Made by a program: the position numbers and the translations under genes
Source of the DNA: DAORHV01 sp964513925
Lineage (GTDB): Bacteria > Patescibacteriota > Gracilibacteria > Peribacterales > Peribacteraceae
Length of the DNA: 11,375 nt
Assembly: GCA_964513925.1 (NCBI GenBank)
Contig: CAZENR010000028.1
Coordinates: 1 to 11,375, forward strand
Direction: 5' to 3'
Part shown: one piece after another, positions 6,134 to 11,335 of the stretch
How positions within the stretch are numbered: position 1 is the stretch's first letter
Layout of the letters: each line of letters begins with the position of its first letter
Notes under the pieces: model-generated
Seen by the model: only the letters and a program-made list of their open reading frames with translations
Told to the model about the DNA's origin: nothing
Databases searched by the model: none

Positions 6134-7393
6134 CTAACGGCGCCAGCCGCCGCGTTGTCCGCCCCGCCGCTGTCCGCCGCCTCCCCTGCGGAAACCTCCT
6201 CCGCCACGGCGTTGCTGCTGTGGCGGCCCGTCGAAGAGCGGAGGCACGTCACCAACGCTGCTTTTTTTTAACGGACTTTGAATGAGGCGTTCGATATCCC
6301 GAATTTCCGAGCGTTGGTCGGGCGTTGCCAGCGAAATGGCGCGACCCTTCATGCCTGCCCGGCCGGTGCGGCCGATACGGTGCACATAGTCTTCGGCATT
6401 CGTTGGCAGATCGTAATTGATTACCAATTCGATGCCGGTGACGTCTATGCCGCGAGCGGCGATGTCTGTCGCAACGAGCACGCGGTACTTGCCGCTCTTA
6501 AAACCTTGCAGGGCATCGCGGCGCTGTGCCAGCGAACGGTTGCTGTGGATTTCGGCAGAAGTATGTCCCATGGCTTGCACAGCCTTGGCAATCTTCTTGG
6601 CGCCGTGCTTGGTGCGCGAAAATACGAGCACGCTGCCCCGGTACTCGCCCAAGAGCTTGCCGAGTACTTCGCCCTTTCCTTCTTTGCGCACCACAAGCAG
6701 TTCCTGCTGGACGTTTTCCGATGTGGTACCCGGACGTGCTACTTCCACGCGAAGCGGCAGCTTCATCTGCTTGGTGGCCAACGTCACAATGTCCGCGGGC
6801 ATGGTTGCCGAGAAGAGCATGGTCTGTCGCTCCGCTGGAGCAGGAACATGTCGCAGGATTTCGTTGATTTGTGGAGCAAAGCCCATATCCAGCATACGGT
6901 CGGCTTCGTCCAGCACCAGAATGCGCACTTCGCGCAGCGTGATGCTCTTTTGTTGCAGGTGGTCGATGAGGCGGCCTGGGGTAGCGACAAGAATACGGGG
7001 ATTGCGCTTGAGCATTTGGCGCTGCAAATGCATGGATGCGCCACCGACGAACACCGCGGTGCGAATGCCGACGATTGGCGCGAACTTCTGCAGTGTTTCG
7101 TCGATTTGGTACGCCAGTTCGCGGGTGGGTGCGATGATCAGTCCACGACCGCCGTGCTGCTGCAAGCGCTGCAGCATGGGCAAGCCGAAGGCTAGCGTCT
7201 TTCCGGTGCCGGTCTGTGCGATGCCAATGATGTCTTTGCCCTCAATACACACCGGAATCGACTTGTGCTGAATAGGCGTGGGTGCCTTAAAGCCGATCTG
7301 TTCAAGACGGTCTAGTAATGCCGGGGCAATGCCGAGGCCTCCGAACGAGGCGTTCGGTTCGGTCTGGGGTGGCTGGGGTTCTGGATGGTGCAT
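6134..7393 (-). CDS. DEAD-box RNA helicase, RhlE-like, with RGG-rich tail
   Basis: This 419-aa ATP-dependent RNA helicase has every DEAD-box motif intact: Q motif GFKAPTPIQ (34-42), Walker A AQTGTGKT (59-66), PTREL (89-93), TPGR (138-141), DEAD (162-165), SAT (195-197), VLVFSRTK (255-262), ATDIAARGID (308-317) and HRIGRTGR (338-345). Residues 395-419 form a Gly/Arg tail (RGGGGFRRGGGGQRRGGQ) that should bind RNA nonspecifically, as in RhlE and cold-shock helicases. Such enzymes remodel structured RNA in ribosome assembly or mRNA decay. The ATG at 7393 is chosen because the MHHPEPQPPQ opening and Q motif then lie at usual distances and TACAAT lies 8 nt upstream. An in-frame extension to 7507 adds 38 residues that look non-coding. 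It is the first gene of the minus-strand run. RhlE versus another subfamily is a judgement from length and tail. Confidence 0.95.
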   Translation of the reverse strand: MHHPEPQPPQTEPNASFGGLGIAPALLDRLEQIGFKAPTPIQHKSIPVCIEGKDIIGIAQTGTGKTLAFGLPMLQRLQQHGGRGLIIAPTRELAYQIDETLQKFAPIVGIRTAVFVGGASMHLQRQMLKRNPRILVATPGRLIDHLQQKSITLREVRILVLDEADRMLDMGFAPQINEILRHVPAPAERQTMLFSATMPADIVTLATKQMKLPLRVEVARPGTTSENVQQELLVVRKEGKGEVLGKLLGEYRGSVLVFSRTKHGAKKIAKAVQAMGHTSAEIHSNRSLAQRRDALQGFKSGKYRVLVATDIAARGIDVTGIELVINYDLPTNAEDYVHRIGRTGRAGMKGRAISLATPDQRSEIRDIERLIQSPLKKSSVGDVPPLFDGPPQQQRRGGGGFRRGGGGQRRGGQRGGWRR

Positions 7394-7401
7394 GACGTCG
7401 T

Positions 7402-7407
7402 ATTGTA
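7402..7407 (-). promoter_or_regulatory. -10-like box of the DEAD-box helicase gene
   Basis: Minus-strand TACAAT (5 of 6 to TATAAT) ends 8 nt before the ATG at 7393, so the mRNA would be leaderless or carry 1-2 nt. The short palindrome GACGTC (7395-7400) lies between box and start. No good -35 is visible. Confidence 0.5.
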
Positions 7408-7536
7408 TATCGGTTTTGCTTCTTCTCCTAGCGGAAAATGGCGAATAAATGCGGTCGTTTCTCAGCGTCAGTCGCTTTGTTGTCGTTATCTGTTTGCGTA
7501 TTCCCATGACGAAAGTCTTATTGTTGCATTGCCGCC

Positions 7537-7554
7537 TTCACGGGTAGTCGTGAA
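7537..7554. promoter_or_regulatory. Inverted repeat TTCACG-N6-CGTGAA, candidate operator
   Basis: A perfect 6-bp inverted repeat with a 6-bp spacer (GGTAGT) lies just upstream of the candidate -35 (TTGACT, 7559-7564) of the 118-aa gene and in the divergent region shared with the helicase. Size and position suit a dimeric regulator. As RNA it would be a weak hairpin without a strong T-run, so a terminator is less likely. Confidence 0.4.
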
Positions 7555-7558
7555 ATGT

Positions 7559-7587
7559 TTGACTCGTTGTTTTGCTTCCTCCATCCT
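7559..7587 (+). promoter_or_regulatory. Candidate promoter of the 118-aa gene
   Basis: TTGACT (7559-7564, 5 of 6) is followed after 17 bp by CATCCT (7582-7587, 3 of 6), ending 9 nt before the ATG at 7597. The -10 is poor, but spacing and position match the near-leaderless pattern of neighbouring genes. It favours the start at 7597 over the upstream in-frame ATG at 7555. Confidence 0.35.
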
Positions 7588-7596
7588 GCGCGCTCC

Positions 7597-7953
7597 ATGA
7601 ACAACGCGAGCCAGTCTCTGGCACAAGCACAGGTGGTTGTTGCCGTACCGTGCGATGAACACGATCGCGCCAACTGTCTGCATGCTCGGTGGGGCATGGA
7701 AGAGGTAATGGGACATGTCTATCGCCAGATGGTGCACCATGGACTCACGCCGTTAAGAAGGTTCATTGGTTATGGCGGCAAGGAGCAATGGATGTACGCA
7801 TTGGTAGATGCGGCTAGAGCAGAAGAGGTGCTGCAGCAACTGGAGCGCGATGTAGAACGACAGCCGGTAGTGCTGTTTTTGCAGGATGTAAACGCGCAAG
7901 TGTTACAGGTGCTGCATGACTTGCAGGCTCCCCCGCATCTTCTTCAGCGATAA
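7597..7953 (+). CDS. Hypothetical protein, 118 aa, upstream of queF
   Basis: I do not recognise this soluble protein. Predicted elements alternate as strand (QVVVAVPC, 12-19), helix (ARWGMEEVMGHVYRQMVHHG, 30-49), strand (RRFIGYGG), strand (EQWMYALV), helix (ARAEEVLQQLERDVE, 73-87), strand (PVVLFLQDV) and a helix. This is a beta-alpha-beta-beta-alpha-beta order like a ferredoxin-like fold, but that is inference only. Two cysteines (C19, C27) lie close together near the N terminus. An in-frame ATG at 7555 would add 14 residues, and I prefer 7597 because a -35-like TTGACT overlaps that extension. The stop is 17 bp before queF on the same strand. The long antisense ORF here is judged a shadow. 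Confidence 0.65.
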   Translation: MNNASQSLAQAQVVVAVPCDEHDRANCLHARWGMEEVMGHVYRQMVHHGLTPLRRFIGYGGKEQWMYALVDAARAEEVLQQLERDVERQPVVLFLQDVNAQVLQVLHDLQAPPHLLQR

Positions 7954-7958
7954 TCCGC

Positions 7959-7964
7959 TACACT
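7959..7964 (+). promoter_or_regulatory. -10-like box of queF
   Basis: TACACT ends 6 nt before the queF ATG, which would put the transcription start on the ATG itself. An alternative -10, GATAAT (7949-7954, 5 of 6), overlaps the stop of the upstream gene and would give about a 10-nt leader. No convincing -35 is seen for either, so read-through from the upstream gene remains possible. Confidence 0.4.
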
Positions 7965-7970
7965 GGTCAC

Positions 7971-8372
7971 ATGCCTACAACCAAAACGGATCTTTCTTCG
8001 TTGACCAAACTTGGCGCAAAAGCCCGTGCATCACGCACGCTGGAAGCATTCCCGAACCACGCACCCGGATCCCTGGAGGTCGTGCTGCATTGCAGCGAAT
8101 TCACCTGCGTCTGTCCGCTGACCGGCCAGCCCGATTTTGCCACCATCGATATCCGGTATGTGCCGGGGAAGTTCGTCGTGGAGTCCAAATCGCTCAAGTT
8201 ATACCTGGAGTCATTCCGCAACGAAGGGGTGTTTCATGAGCATCTAGCCGTGGATATTGGCAAAGACTTCGTCCGTTACATTAAGCCAAGGTCCGTTAGC
8301 GTCACCGTGCGGTTCCATGTACGTGGAGGTATTGCCATCGACGCGACGTGGTCGCATCCGAAGCGTGCATAG
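7971..8372 (+). CDS. queF: NADPH-dependent 7-cyano-7-deazaguanine (preQ0) reductase QueF, unimodular type
   Basis: QueF reduces the nitrile of preQ0 to the aminomethyl group of preQ1, using two NADPH, in the pathway to the tRNA wobble base queuosine. This 133-aa protein is the short YkvM-like form. The catalytic cysteine lies in FTCVCPLTGQPDFA (C48, with the conserved Asp D55), forming the thioimide with substrate. The family motif ESKSLKLYLESFRNEGVFHE (71-90) carries the NADPH-binding QueF signature and the conserved substrate-binding His/Glu at its end. The rest matches the tunnelling (T-fold) beta-alpha pattern. No other biosynthesis gene (queC, queD, queE, tgt, queA) is in the window, but a probable preQ0/preQ1 transporter lies about 600 bp away. 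The gene starts 17 bp after the upstream ORF. Assignment is secure. Confidence 0.96.
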   Translation: MPTTKTDLSSLTKLGAKARASRTLEAFPNHAPGSLEVVLHCSEFTCVCPLTGQPDFATIDIRYVPGKFVVESKSLKLYLESFRNEGVFHEHLAVDIGKDFVRYIKPRSVSVTVRFHVRGGIAIDATWSHPKRA

Positions 8373-8380
8373 CGTCATTC

Positions 8381-8410
8381 TTGACAAAAGCTGTCTTTAC
8401 ACTGGAAGAT
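8381..8410 (+). promoter_or_regulatory. Candidate promoter of the Myb/SANT-like gene
   Basis: A perfect TTGACA (8381-8386) is followed after 18 bp by GAAGAT (8405-8410, 3 of 6), which ends 6 nt before the ATG at 8417. The transcript would then start on the ATG. A better-looking hexamer, TACACT (8398-8403), is only 11 bp from the -35 and so is mis-spaced. Confidence 0.45.
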
Positions 8411-8416
8411 TGTTTC

Positions 8417-9013
8417 ATGAACAAGCGTGGCTTGCAGCGGCGTGAACAAGTCGTGAGCTCCATGATTGCTACTGCGACCCGCTTGGGCACCGAAGAAGTA
8501 GATGTATCTCGCGCAATGCACTTAGCCCTGCAAGAAGGGAAGTCGTTTACCGATATCGGCAGGGAGCTCTTGCCACATGTGAACGTGCATCTGGCGCAAA
8601 TGGCTGTTGCGCGGGCTCTTCGCGAGGCGCTGGAACCGGAGCTGTATGCCTTCATTCGCGAACGCAACCAGGCAAATGGAGCCACGGAAGGGGGTTTCCA
8701 TATGTTCCCGGAGGGAACCGACAGGGATGAGGGTCTTGTGAGTCCATGTGAATGCAAGTCTGGCTGGCCCGACGAAGAACTTGCCGACCTGTTGCGGTTT
8801 GCCATGGACCCTGCGTGCCACTTTGTGTCCGGCCCGTATAAAGGCCAGACTTCCTGGCGCGTTGTGGCACAGCGGCTCAACGAGCTCTATGCAGAGCAGC
8901 GACCCAAGCGAAATGCAAACTCCTGCTACCGCCGCTATCGCCGTCTAACCGATGAGCCAGCGCACGCCGACTGCGAGAAAGACGGTACGGTTATTGAATC
9001 GAAAACGGGTTGA
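8417..9013 (+). CDS. Probable DNA-binding protein with Myb/SANT-like domain
   Basis: This 198-aa protein has no family I can name with certainty. Residues 115-177 read like a Myb/SANT repeat: W117 with acidic residues in GWPDEELADLL, then a spacer, then TSWRVVAQRLNEL (145-157) with the second conserved Trp (W147), then R165...SCYRRYRRL (169-177), equivalent to the R..qC..Rw..l recognition helix. The N-terminal 80 residues are helical and basic (KRGLQRREQVVSSMIATATRLG; GKSFTDIGRELLPHVNVHLA) and may hold a second HTH. Four cysteines (C111, C113, C134, C170) include a CEC pair. The start at 8417 is preferred over 8348 because it sits directly behind a TTGACA promoter. The 3' end overlaps the convergent transporter gene by 23 bp. 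A regulatory role, perhaps for neighbouring genes, is inference. Confidence 0.7.
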   Translation: MNKRGLQRREQVVSSMIATATRLGTEEVDVSRAMHLALQEGKSFTDIGRELLPHVNVHLAQMAVARALREALEPELYAFIRERNQANGATEGGFHMFPEGTDRDEGLVSPCECKSGWPDEELADLLRFAMDPACHFVSGPYKGQTSWRVVAQRLNELYAEQRPKRNANSCYRRYRRLTDEPAHADCEKDGTVIESKTG

Positions 9014-9698
9014 AGTTCGTTCCGCGGTCGTAATAGTCCTCGTGTTCGGCGCGCTTCAGCGCACCGGTCACAGCGTATGTGACAGGGGTGAAGAGTACCT
9101 CTATCGCTACTTTGAAGACGTAGTTGGCGACAACCAGGCTGAGTACGCTTTCCCAAGGGAATACGCCGACAGCGGCGGCAATGCCGACGAACACGGCAGT
9201 GTCCAAAAGCTGTCCGACCAGCGTGGAGCCAATGGTGCGCATCCATAAGTGTCGTCCTGACATGGCAACTTTCATCTTTGCCAGTACCAGTGAGTTGGCG
9301 AATTCCCCGAAGAAGTATGCGCAGAGGCTGGCGACGATAATGCCACCCGTGCTTACGCCGCCAAGTATTGCTGCATACGATGCGTCTCCCGCGTACTGTT
9401 GCCATAATGCTTCGCCGGGCATGAGCTGTACAACCCATAACGATGTCGTCATGAGTACCGATGCTCCAAACCCGGCCCAAATGACGCGTCTGGCCCTGGC
9501 AAATCCGTACACTTCGGTGAGAATATCGCTGAAGATATAACTGAGCGGGAACAGTAGCGTGCCGGCATCGAATGAAAGTCGCAGGCCGTAGAGTGATACG
9601 CCCCAGTCAACGATTTTCGCCGATGAGGCGATGTTACTGATCAGCAGTACCGCGACGAATGCGGCCATGACAAGATCGTAGTAGCGCAGCGATTTCAT
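8991..9698 (-). CDS. Queuosine precursor (preQ0/preQ1) transporter, YhhQ/VUT family
   Basis: This 235-aa membrane protein belongs to the YhhQ (DUF165, VUT) family; E. coli YhhQ imports preQ0 and preQ1. Signatures present are PLSYIFSDILTEVYG (51-65), the GEFANSLVLAKMK segment (131-143), WMRTIGSTLVGQLLDTAVF (152-170) and the conserved C-terminal DYYDRGTNFNPF (221-232). About six hydrophobic helices span 8-210. The ATG at 9698 is preferred because the upstream TTG at 9746 adds a segment that overlaps a small ORF. It starts 13 bp after that small membrane ORF and is probably co-transcribed with it. With queF nearby on the other strand, the context supports import of preQ0 followed by reduction, which strengthens the transport assignment. 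Confidence 0.92.
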   Translation of the reverse strand: MKSLRYYDLVMAAFVAVLLISNIASSAKIVDWGVSLYGLRLSFDAGTLLFPLSYIFSDILTEVYGFARARRVIWAGFGASVLMTTSLWVVQLMPGEALWQQYAGDASYAAILGGVSTGGIIVASLCAYFFGEFANSLVLAKMKVAMSGRHLWMRTIGSTLVGQLLDTAVFVGIAAAVGVFPWESVLSLVVANYVFKVAIEVLFTPVTYAVTGALKRAEHEDYYDRGTNFNPFSIQ

Positions 9699-9711
9699 AG
9701 GCAGGGGGAAA

Positions 9712-9840
9712 TTAGTGGACGGCAATGGCAAACAACACCGTTTCAATGGCCATGATCACGAGTGATGCTAGTACGAGCAGTAGCATCCAACCGGCTATGG
9801 TCATGGGGAGGGAACGTCGATGAGGCGGAGTTTCCGTCAT
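9712..9840 (-). CDS. Small single-helix membrane protein upstream of the queuosine transporter
   Basis: This 42-aa ORF has a polar basic start (MTETPPHRRSLP) followed by one long hydrophobic stretch (residues 14-40, IAGWMLLLVLASLVIMAIE onward) ending in VH. It looks like a one-pass membrane peptide. The start at 9840 is chosen over an in-frame extension to 9957 because that extension would run through the regulator's promoter and because CATACT (9852-9847) lies exactly 6 nt before this ATG. A later Met at 9804 would give a 30-aa product consisting almost only of the helix. The stop is 13 bp before the transporter ATG. It could be a small partner of the transporter or a leader ORF. No homologue is recognised. 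Confidence 0.5.
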   Translation of the reverse strand: MTETPPHRRSLPMTIAGWMLLLVLASLVIMAIETVLFAIAVH

Positions 9841-9846
9841 GCAGAA

Positions 9847-9876
9847 AGTATGCCTGAACTGAGCGCAAGCCCACAA
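9847..9876 (-). promoter_or_regulatory. Candidate promoter of the small membrane ORF and transporter
   Basis: On the minus strand TTGTGG (9876-9871, 3 of 6) is followed after 18 bp by CATACT (9852-9847, 4 of 6), ending 6 nt before the ATG at 9840. It would give a leaderless transcript reading through into the transporter gene. Confidence 0.4.
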
Positions 9877-9907
9877 TCCCGTCGCATTCGGGGCCAACAA
9901 CACCCCC

Positions 9908-9930
9908 GCTGACGAAGTGCATCCGTCAGC
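9908..9930. promoter_or_regulatory. Operator-like inverted repeat 1 (TGACG-N9-CGTCA)
   Basis: The arms TGACG (9910-9914) and CGTCA (9924-9928) are separated by 9 bp, and the match extends outward to perfect 7-bp arms GCTGACG/CGTCAGC. It lies midway in the divergent region, about 30 bp upstream of the small-ORF promoter and just ahead of the regulator's -35. The second copy with the same arms and spacing is 28 bp away. Confidence 0.65.
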
Positions 9931-9936
9931 ATAAAC

Positions 9937-9964
9937 TTGACGATCAGTTTTCGTCACTTATACT
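9937..9964 (+). promoter_or_regulatory. Sigma70-type promoter of the TrmB-family regulator gene
   Basis: TTGACG (9937-9942, 5 of 6) is followed after 16 bp by TATACT (9959-9964, 5 of 6). The expected start near 9971 leaves about a 12-nt leader before the ATG at 9983, with no Shine-Dalgarno (pyrimidine-rich CCTCTTTTTCACC). Operator-like repeat 2 covers the -35 and spacer. Confidence 0.75.
9938..9956. promoter_or_regulatory. Operator-like inverted repeat 2 (TGACG-N9-CGTCA) inside the regulator promoter
   Basis: Arms TGACG (9938-9942) and CGTCA (9952-9956) have the same 9-bp spacing as repeat 1; here the arms extend to TGACGA/TCGTCA. Bases inside the spacers differ between copies, so only the arms are kept. 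Its overlap with the -35 and spacer means a bound protein would block RNA polymerase. Confidence 0.65.
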
Positions 9965-9982
9965 GCACCTCTTTTTCACCCT

Positions 9983-10789
9983 ATGCTCTCTACTCTGTTA
10001 CGGTCGTTTCAGCTGAATGAGACGGAGATACGACTGTTCCTCAAAACCCTGGAACTTGGCTCACAGCCTGCATCTACCATCGCTCGCGTTTGCGACATCC
10101 CTCGAAACACGGCGCGAAGCATCCTGGATTCCCTGGTGAAGAAGGGGTTGATGCTCAAAACAAGCAGGGCAAAGACGCAATACTACGCCACTGAGAATAA
10201 AGACGGGCTCATCCGCCTGCTCAAGTTCCGTCAGGCGCAGCAAGAGCAGGAGACCCGTCGACAGCTCGATTTGCTCGAACAGTACGGAGATGAATTGTCG
10301 GTGCGCCACTCTGCTTTGGCCCGTCCTCGTATTACGTTTTACGAAGGAAGTGCAGGGCTGGAGAAGGTTTATGAAGATACGCTTACCGCACGCAACGGCT
10401 TGCGCTCTTGGGCATCGTACGACTCTTTGCACCAAGAGATGAACGAGTACGCCATCCATTACTACAAACGACGTGCGAAGAAGGGTATACCCATGCGATC
10501 CATTCACCCCGATACGCCGCTCTCTCGCGCCAGTCAGTCTCGCGACAAGCAAGAGCTGCGCCAAAGTGCTCTGGTTCCAAAGAAGCTGTTCAACTGGACT
10601 CCAGAAATTCAGGTGTACAACGATAAAATCAATATCGTGTCGGGCAAGGACAACCTTGGCATCATCATACAGAGCAAGGAAATAGCGGATGCAATGAGTG
10701 CGATTTTCGATATGAGCTACCAGGCAGCAAAGCGCTACGGGAAGCACACCCAGCACTTCGACTACGAGGCTCTGGCGAAAGACGAATAA
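9983..10789 (+). CDS. TrmB-family transcriptional regulator
   Basis: This 268-aa protein has an N-terminal winged helix-turn-helix (about 1-70): LNETEIRLFLKTLELG, then a recognition region in STIARVCDIPRNTARSILDSLVKKG (31-55), then a wing (KTSRAKTQYYATE). A helical, probably coiled-coil linker follows (75-105, RQAQQEQETRRQLDLLEQYG). The C-terminal effector region starts at RPRITFYEGSAGLEKVYEDTL (114-134) and includes ASYDSLHQ, HYYKRRAKKGI and EIQVYNDKINIVS (208-220), which resembles the phospholipase-D-like TrmB_C-type domain of bacterial and archaeal TrmB regulators. The family senses sugars or other small molecules in characterised archaea; the ligand here is unknown. It is divergent from the transporter unit, and one of two identical operator-like repeats lies in its own promoter, which suggests autoregulation and perhaps control of the divergent genes. 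Confidence 0.88.
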   Translation: MLSTLLRSFQLNETEIRLFLKTLELGSQPASTIARVCDIPRNTARSILDSLVKKGLMLKTSRAKTQYYATENKDGLIRLLKFRQAQQEQETRRQLDLLEQYGDELSVRHSALARPRITFYEGSAGLEKVYEDTLTARNGLRSWASYDSLHQEMNEYAIHYYKRRAKKGIPMRSIHPDTPLSRASQSRDKQELRQSALVPKKLFNWTPEIQVYNDKINIVSGKDNLGIIIQSKEIADAMSAIFDMSYQAAKRYGKHTQHFDYEALAKDE

Positions 10790-10924
10790 CGTAGTATTGA
10801 GCGAGAATATGCAATGGCCGAATTTCGGGAGCAGTCTGAAACGCCTACATTCTTCAAGTTGACCTTCTCAGACAGTAAGATATTACCCATCCTGCATCAG
10901 TACTTTGGGATGCGGATTGCGTAC
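10790..10924. other. Convergent gap between the regulator and the ACT-domain gene
   Basis: Apart from the candidate 43-aa ORF, these 135 bp show a promoter-like pair on plus, TTGACC (10859-10864) and TATTAC (10881-10886, 16-bp spacer), which leads into no recognisable gene. I see no clear intrinsic terminator for either convergent gene. Confidence 0.35.
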
Positions 10925-10945
10925 TTAACGGTCAGCTTCACTTGA
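10814..10945 (+). CDS. Candidate 43-aa ORF after the regulator
   Basis: A short ORF with a protein-like composition (MAEFREQSETPTFFKLTFSD at the start, then an aromatic and hydrophobic second half) begins 24 bp after the regulator's stop on the same strand. It ends in TGA, 21 bp inside the 3' end of the convergent ACT-domain gene. No Shine-Dalgarno and no convincing -10 box are seen. It could be a small protein, the relic of a longer gene, or chance. Its only support is composition and position. Confidence 0.2.
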   Translation: MAEFREQSETPTFFKLTFSDSKILPILHQYFGMRIAYLTVSFT

Positions 10946-11335
10946 ACTAAATGATGCCAGAATCTCCATAGCTTGATCGCGTTTATCCCATGGCACAAAA
11001 AGATGATCGTGATAGAAGGCCGACACTGGATTAACCGAAATGCTCGCATCAGCGAGTTTTCTCGTAATTGCGGCAAGAAAACCTATCGCTGCAAGATCGG
11101 AATGCACAGTAAGTGTAATCATCGCCCAACGTGGCTGCCTTCCTCCGTCCAGCGTGCGTGCTATTTCGTCTTGCACAATTACTGTCATCCCTTCCACCTC
11201 TCTGAAAATCATAGTGGCACTTCTCTGTATATCTTCTCCGTATTGCTCTTTTGACGTGAGAAACACGTACTGGCCGTCCTGCATTTCAGGACGCATATTT
11301 GCCAGAAGAACTGACAGATTGCTCTCGCCACTCAT
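10925..11335 (-). CDS. ACT domain-containing protein (ACT_3 / DUF2241 family)
   Basis: This 136-aa protein matches the DUF2241/ACT_3 family along its whole length: LSVLLANMRPEMQDGQYVFL (7-26), the FREVEGMTVIV segment (44-54), ITLTVHSDLAAIGFLAAITRKLADASI (73-99) and the highly conserved VSAFYHDHLFVPWDKRDQAM (104-123). ACT domains typically bind amino acids and regulate enzymes. This stand-alone family has no established ligand. The ATG at 11335 gives the full family length; TATCAA on the minus strand (11346-11341) ends 5 nt upstream, a weak -10-like match. Only 40 bp of upstream sequence are in the window. It converges with the regulator gene and has no clear link to its neighbours. Confidence 0.9.
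   Translation of the reverse strand: MSGESNLSVLLANMRPEMQDGQYVFLTSKEQYGEDIQRSATMIFREVEGMTVIVQDEIARTLDGGRQPRWAMITLTVHSDLAAIGFLAAITRKLADASISVNPVSAFYHDHLFVPWDKRDQAMEILASFSSSEADR

Larger units (their letters stand above)
7394..7596. other. Divergent intergenic region between the helicase and the 118-aa gene
   Basis: This is the largest gap in the window, about 200 bp. It holds the helicase -10 box at its left end, an inverted repeat at 7537-7554 and a candidate promoter for the 118-aa gene at its right end. The centre (about 7410-7530) shows no further structure I can support. Confidence 0.5.

Noticed and set aside
6131..6149. CGGCT...AGCCG hairpin at the 3' end of the helicase gene
   Set aside because: The stem is 5 bp, lies in the GC-rich RGG-tail coding sequence and is not followed by a T-run, so it is not a credible intrinsic terminator.
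6278..7195. A 305-aa open frame on plus, antisense to the DEAD-box helicase
   Set aside because: It lies wholly opposite a gene with every helicase motif intact. Its translation shows no family motif and follows the codon periodicity of the opposite strand.
7394..7507. A 38-residue N-terminal extension of the DEAD-box helicase
   Set aside because: It is a basic, low-information stretch that would contain the -10 box TACAAT. The ATG at 7393 gives the usual distance to the Q motif.
9699..9746. Upstream TTG start for the queuosine transporter
   Set aside because: It would add 16 residues with a CC pair and two prolines, unlike the family N terminus, and overlap the small membrane ORF. ATG 9698 fits better.
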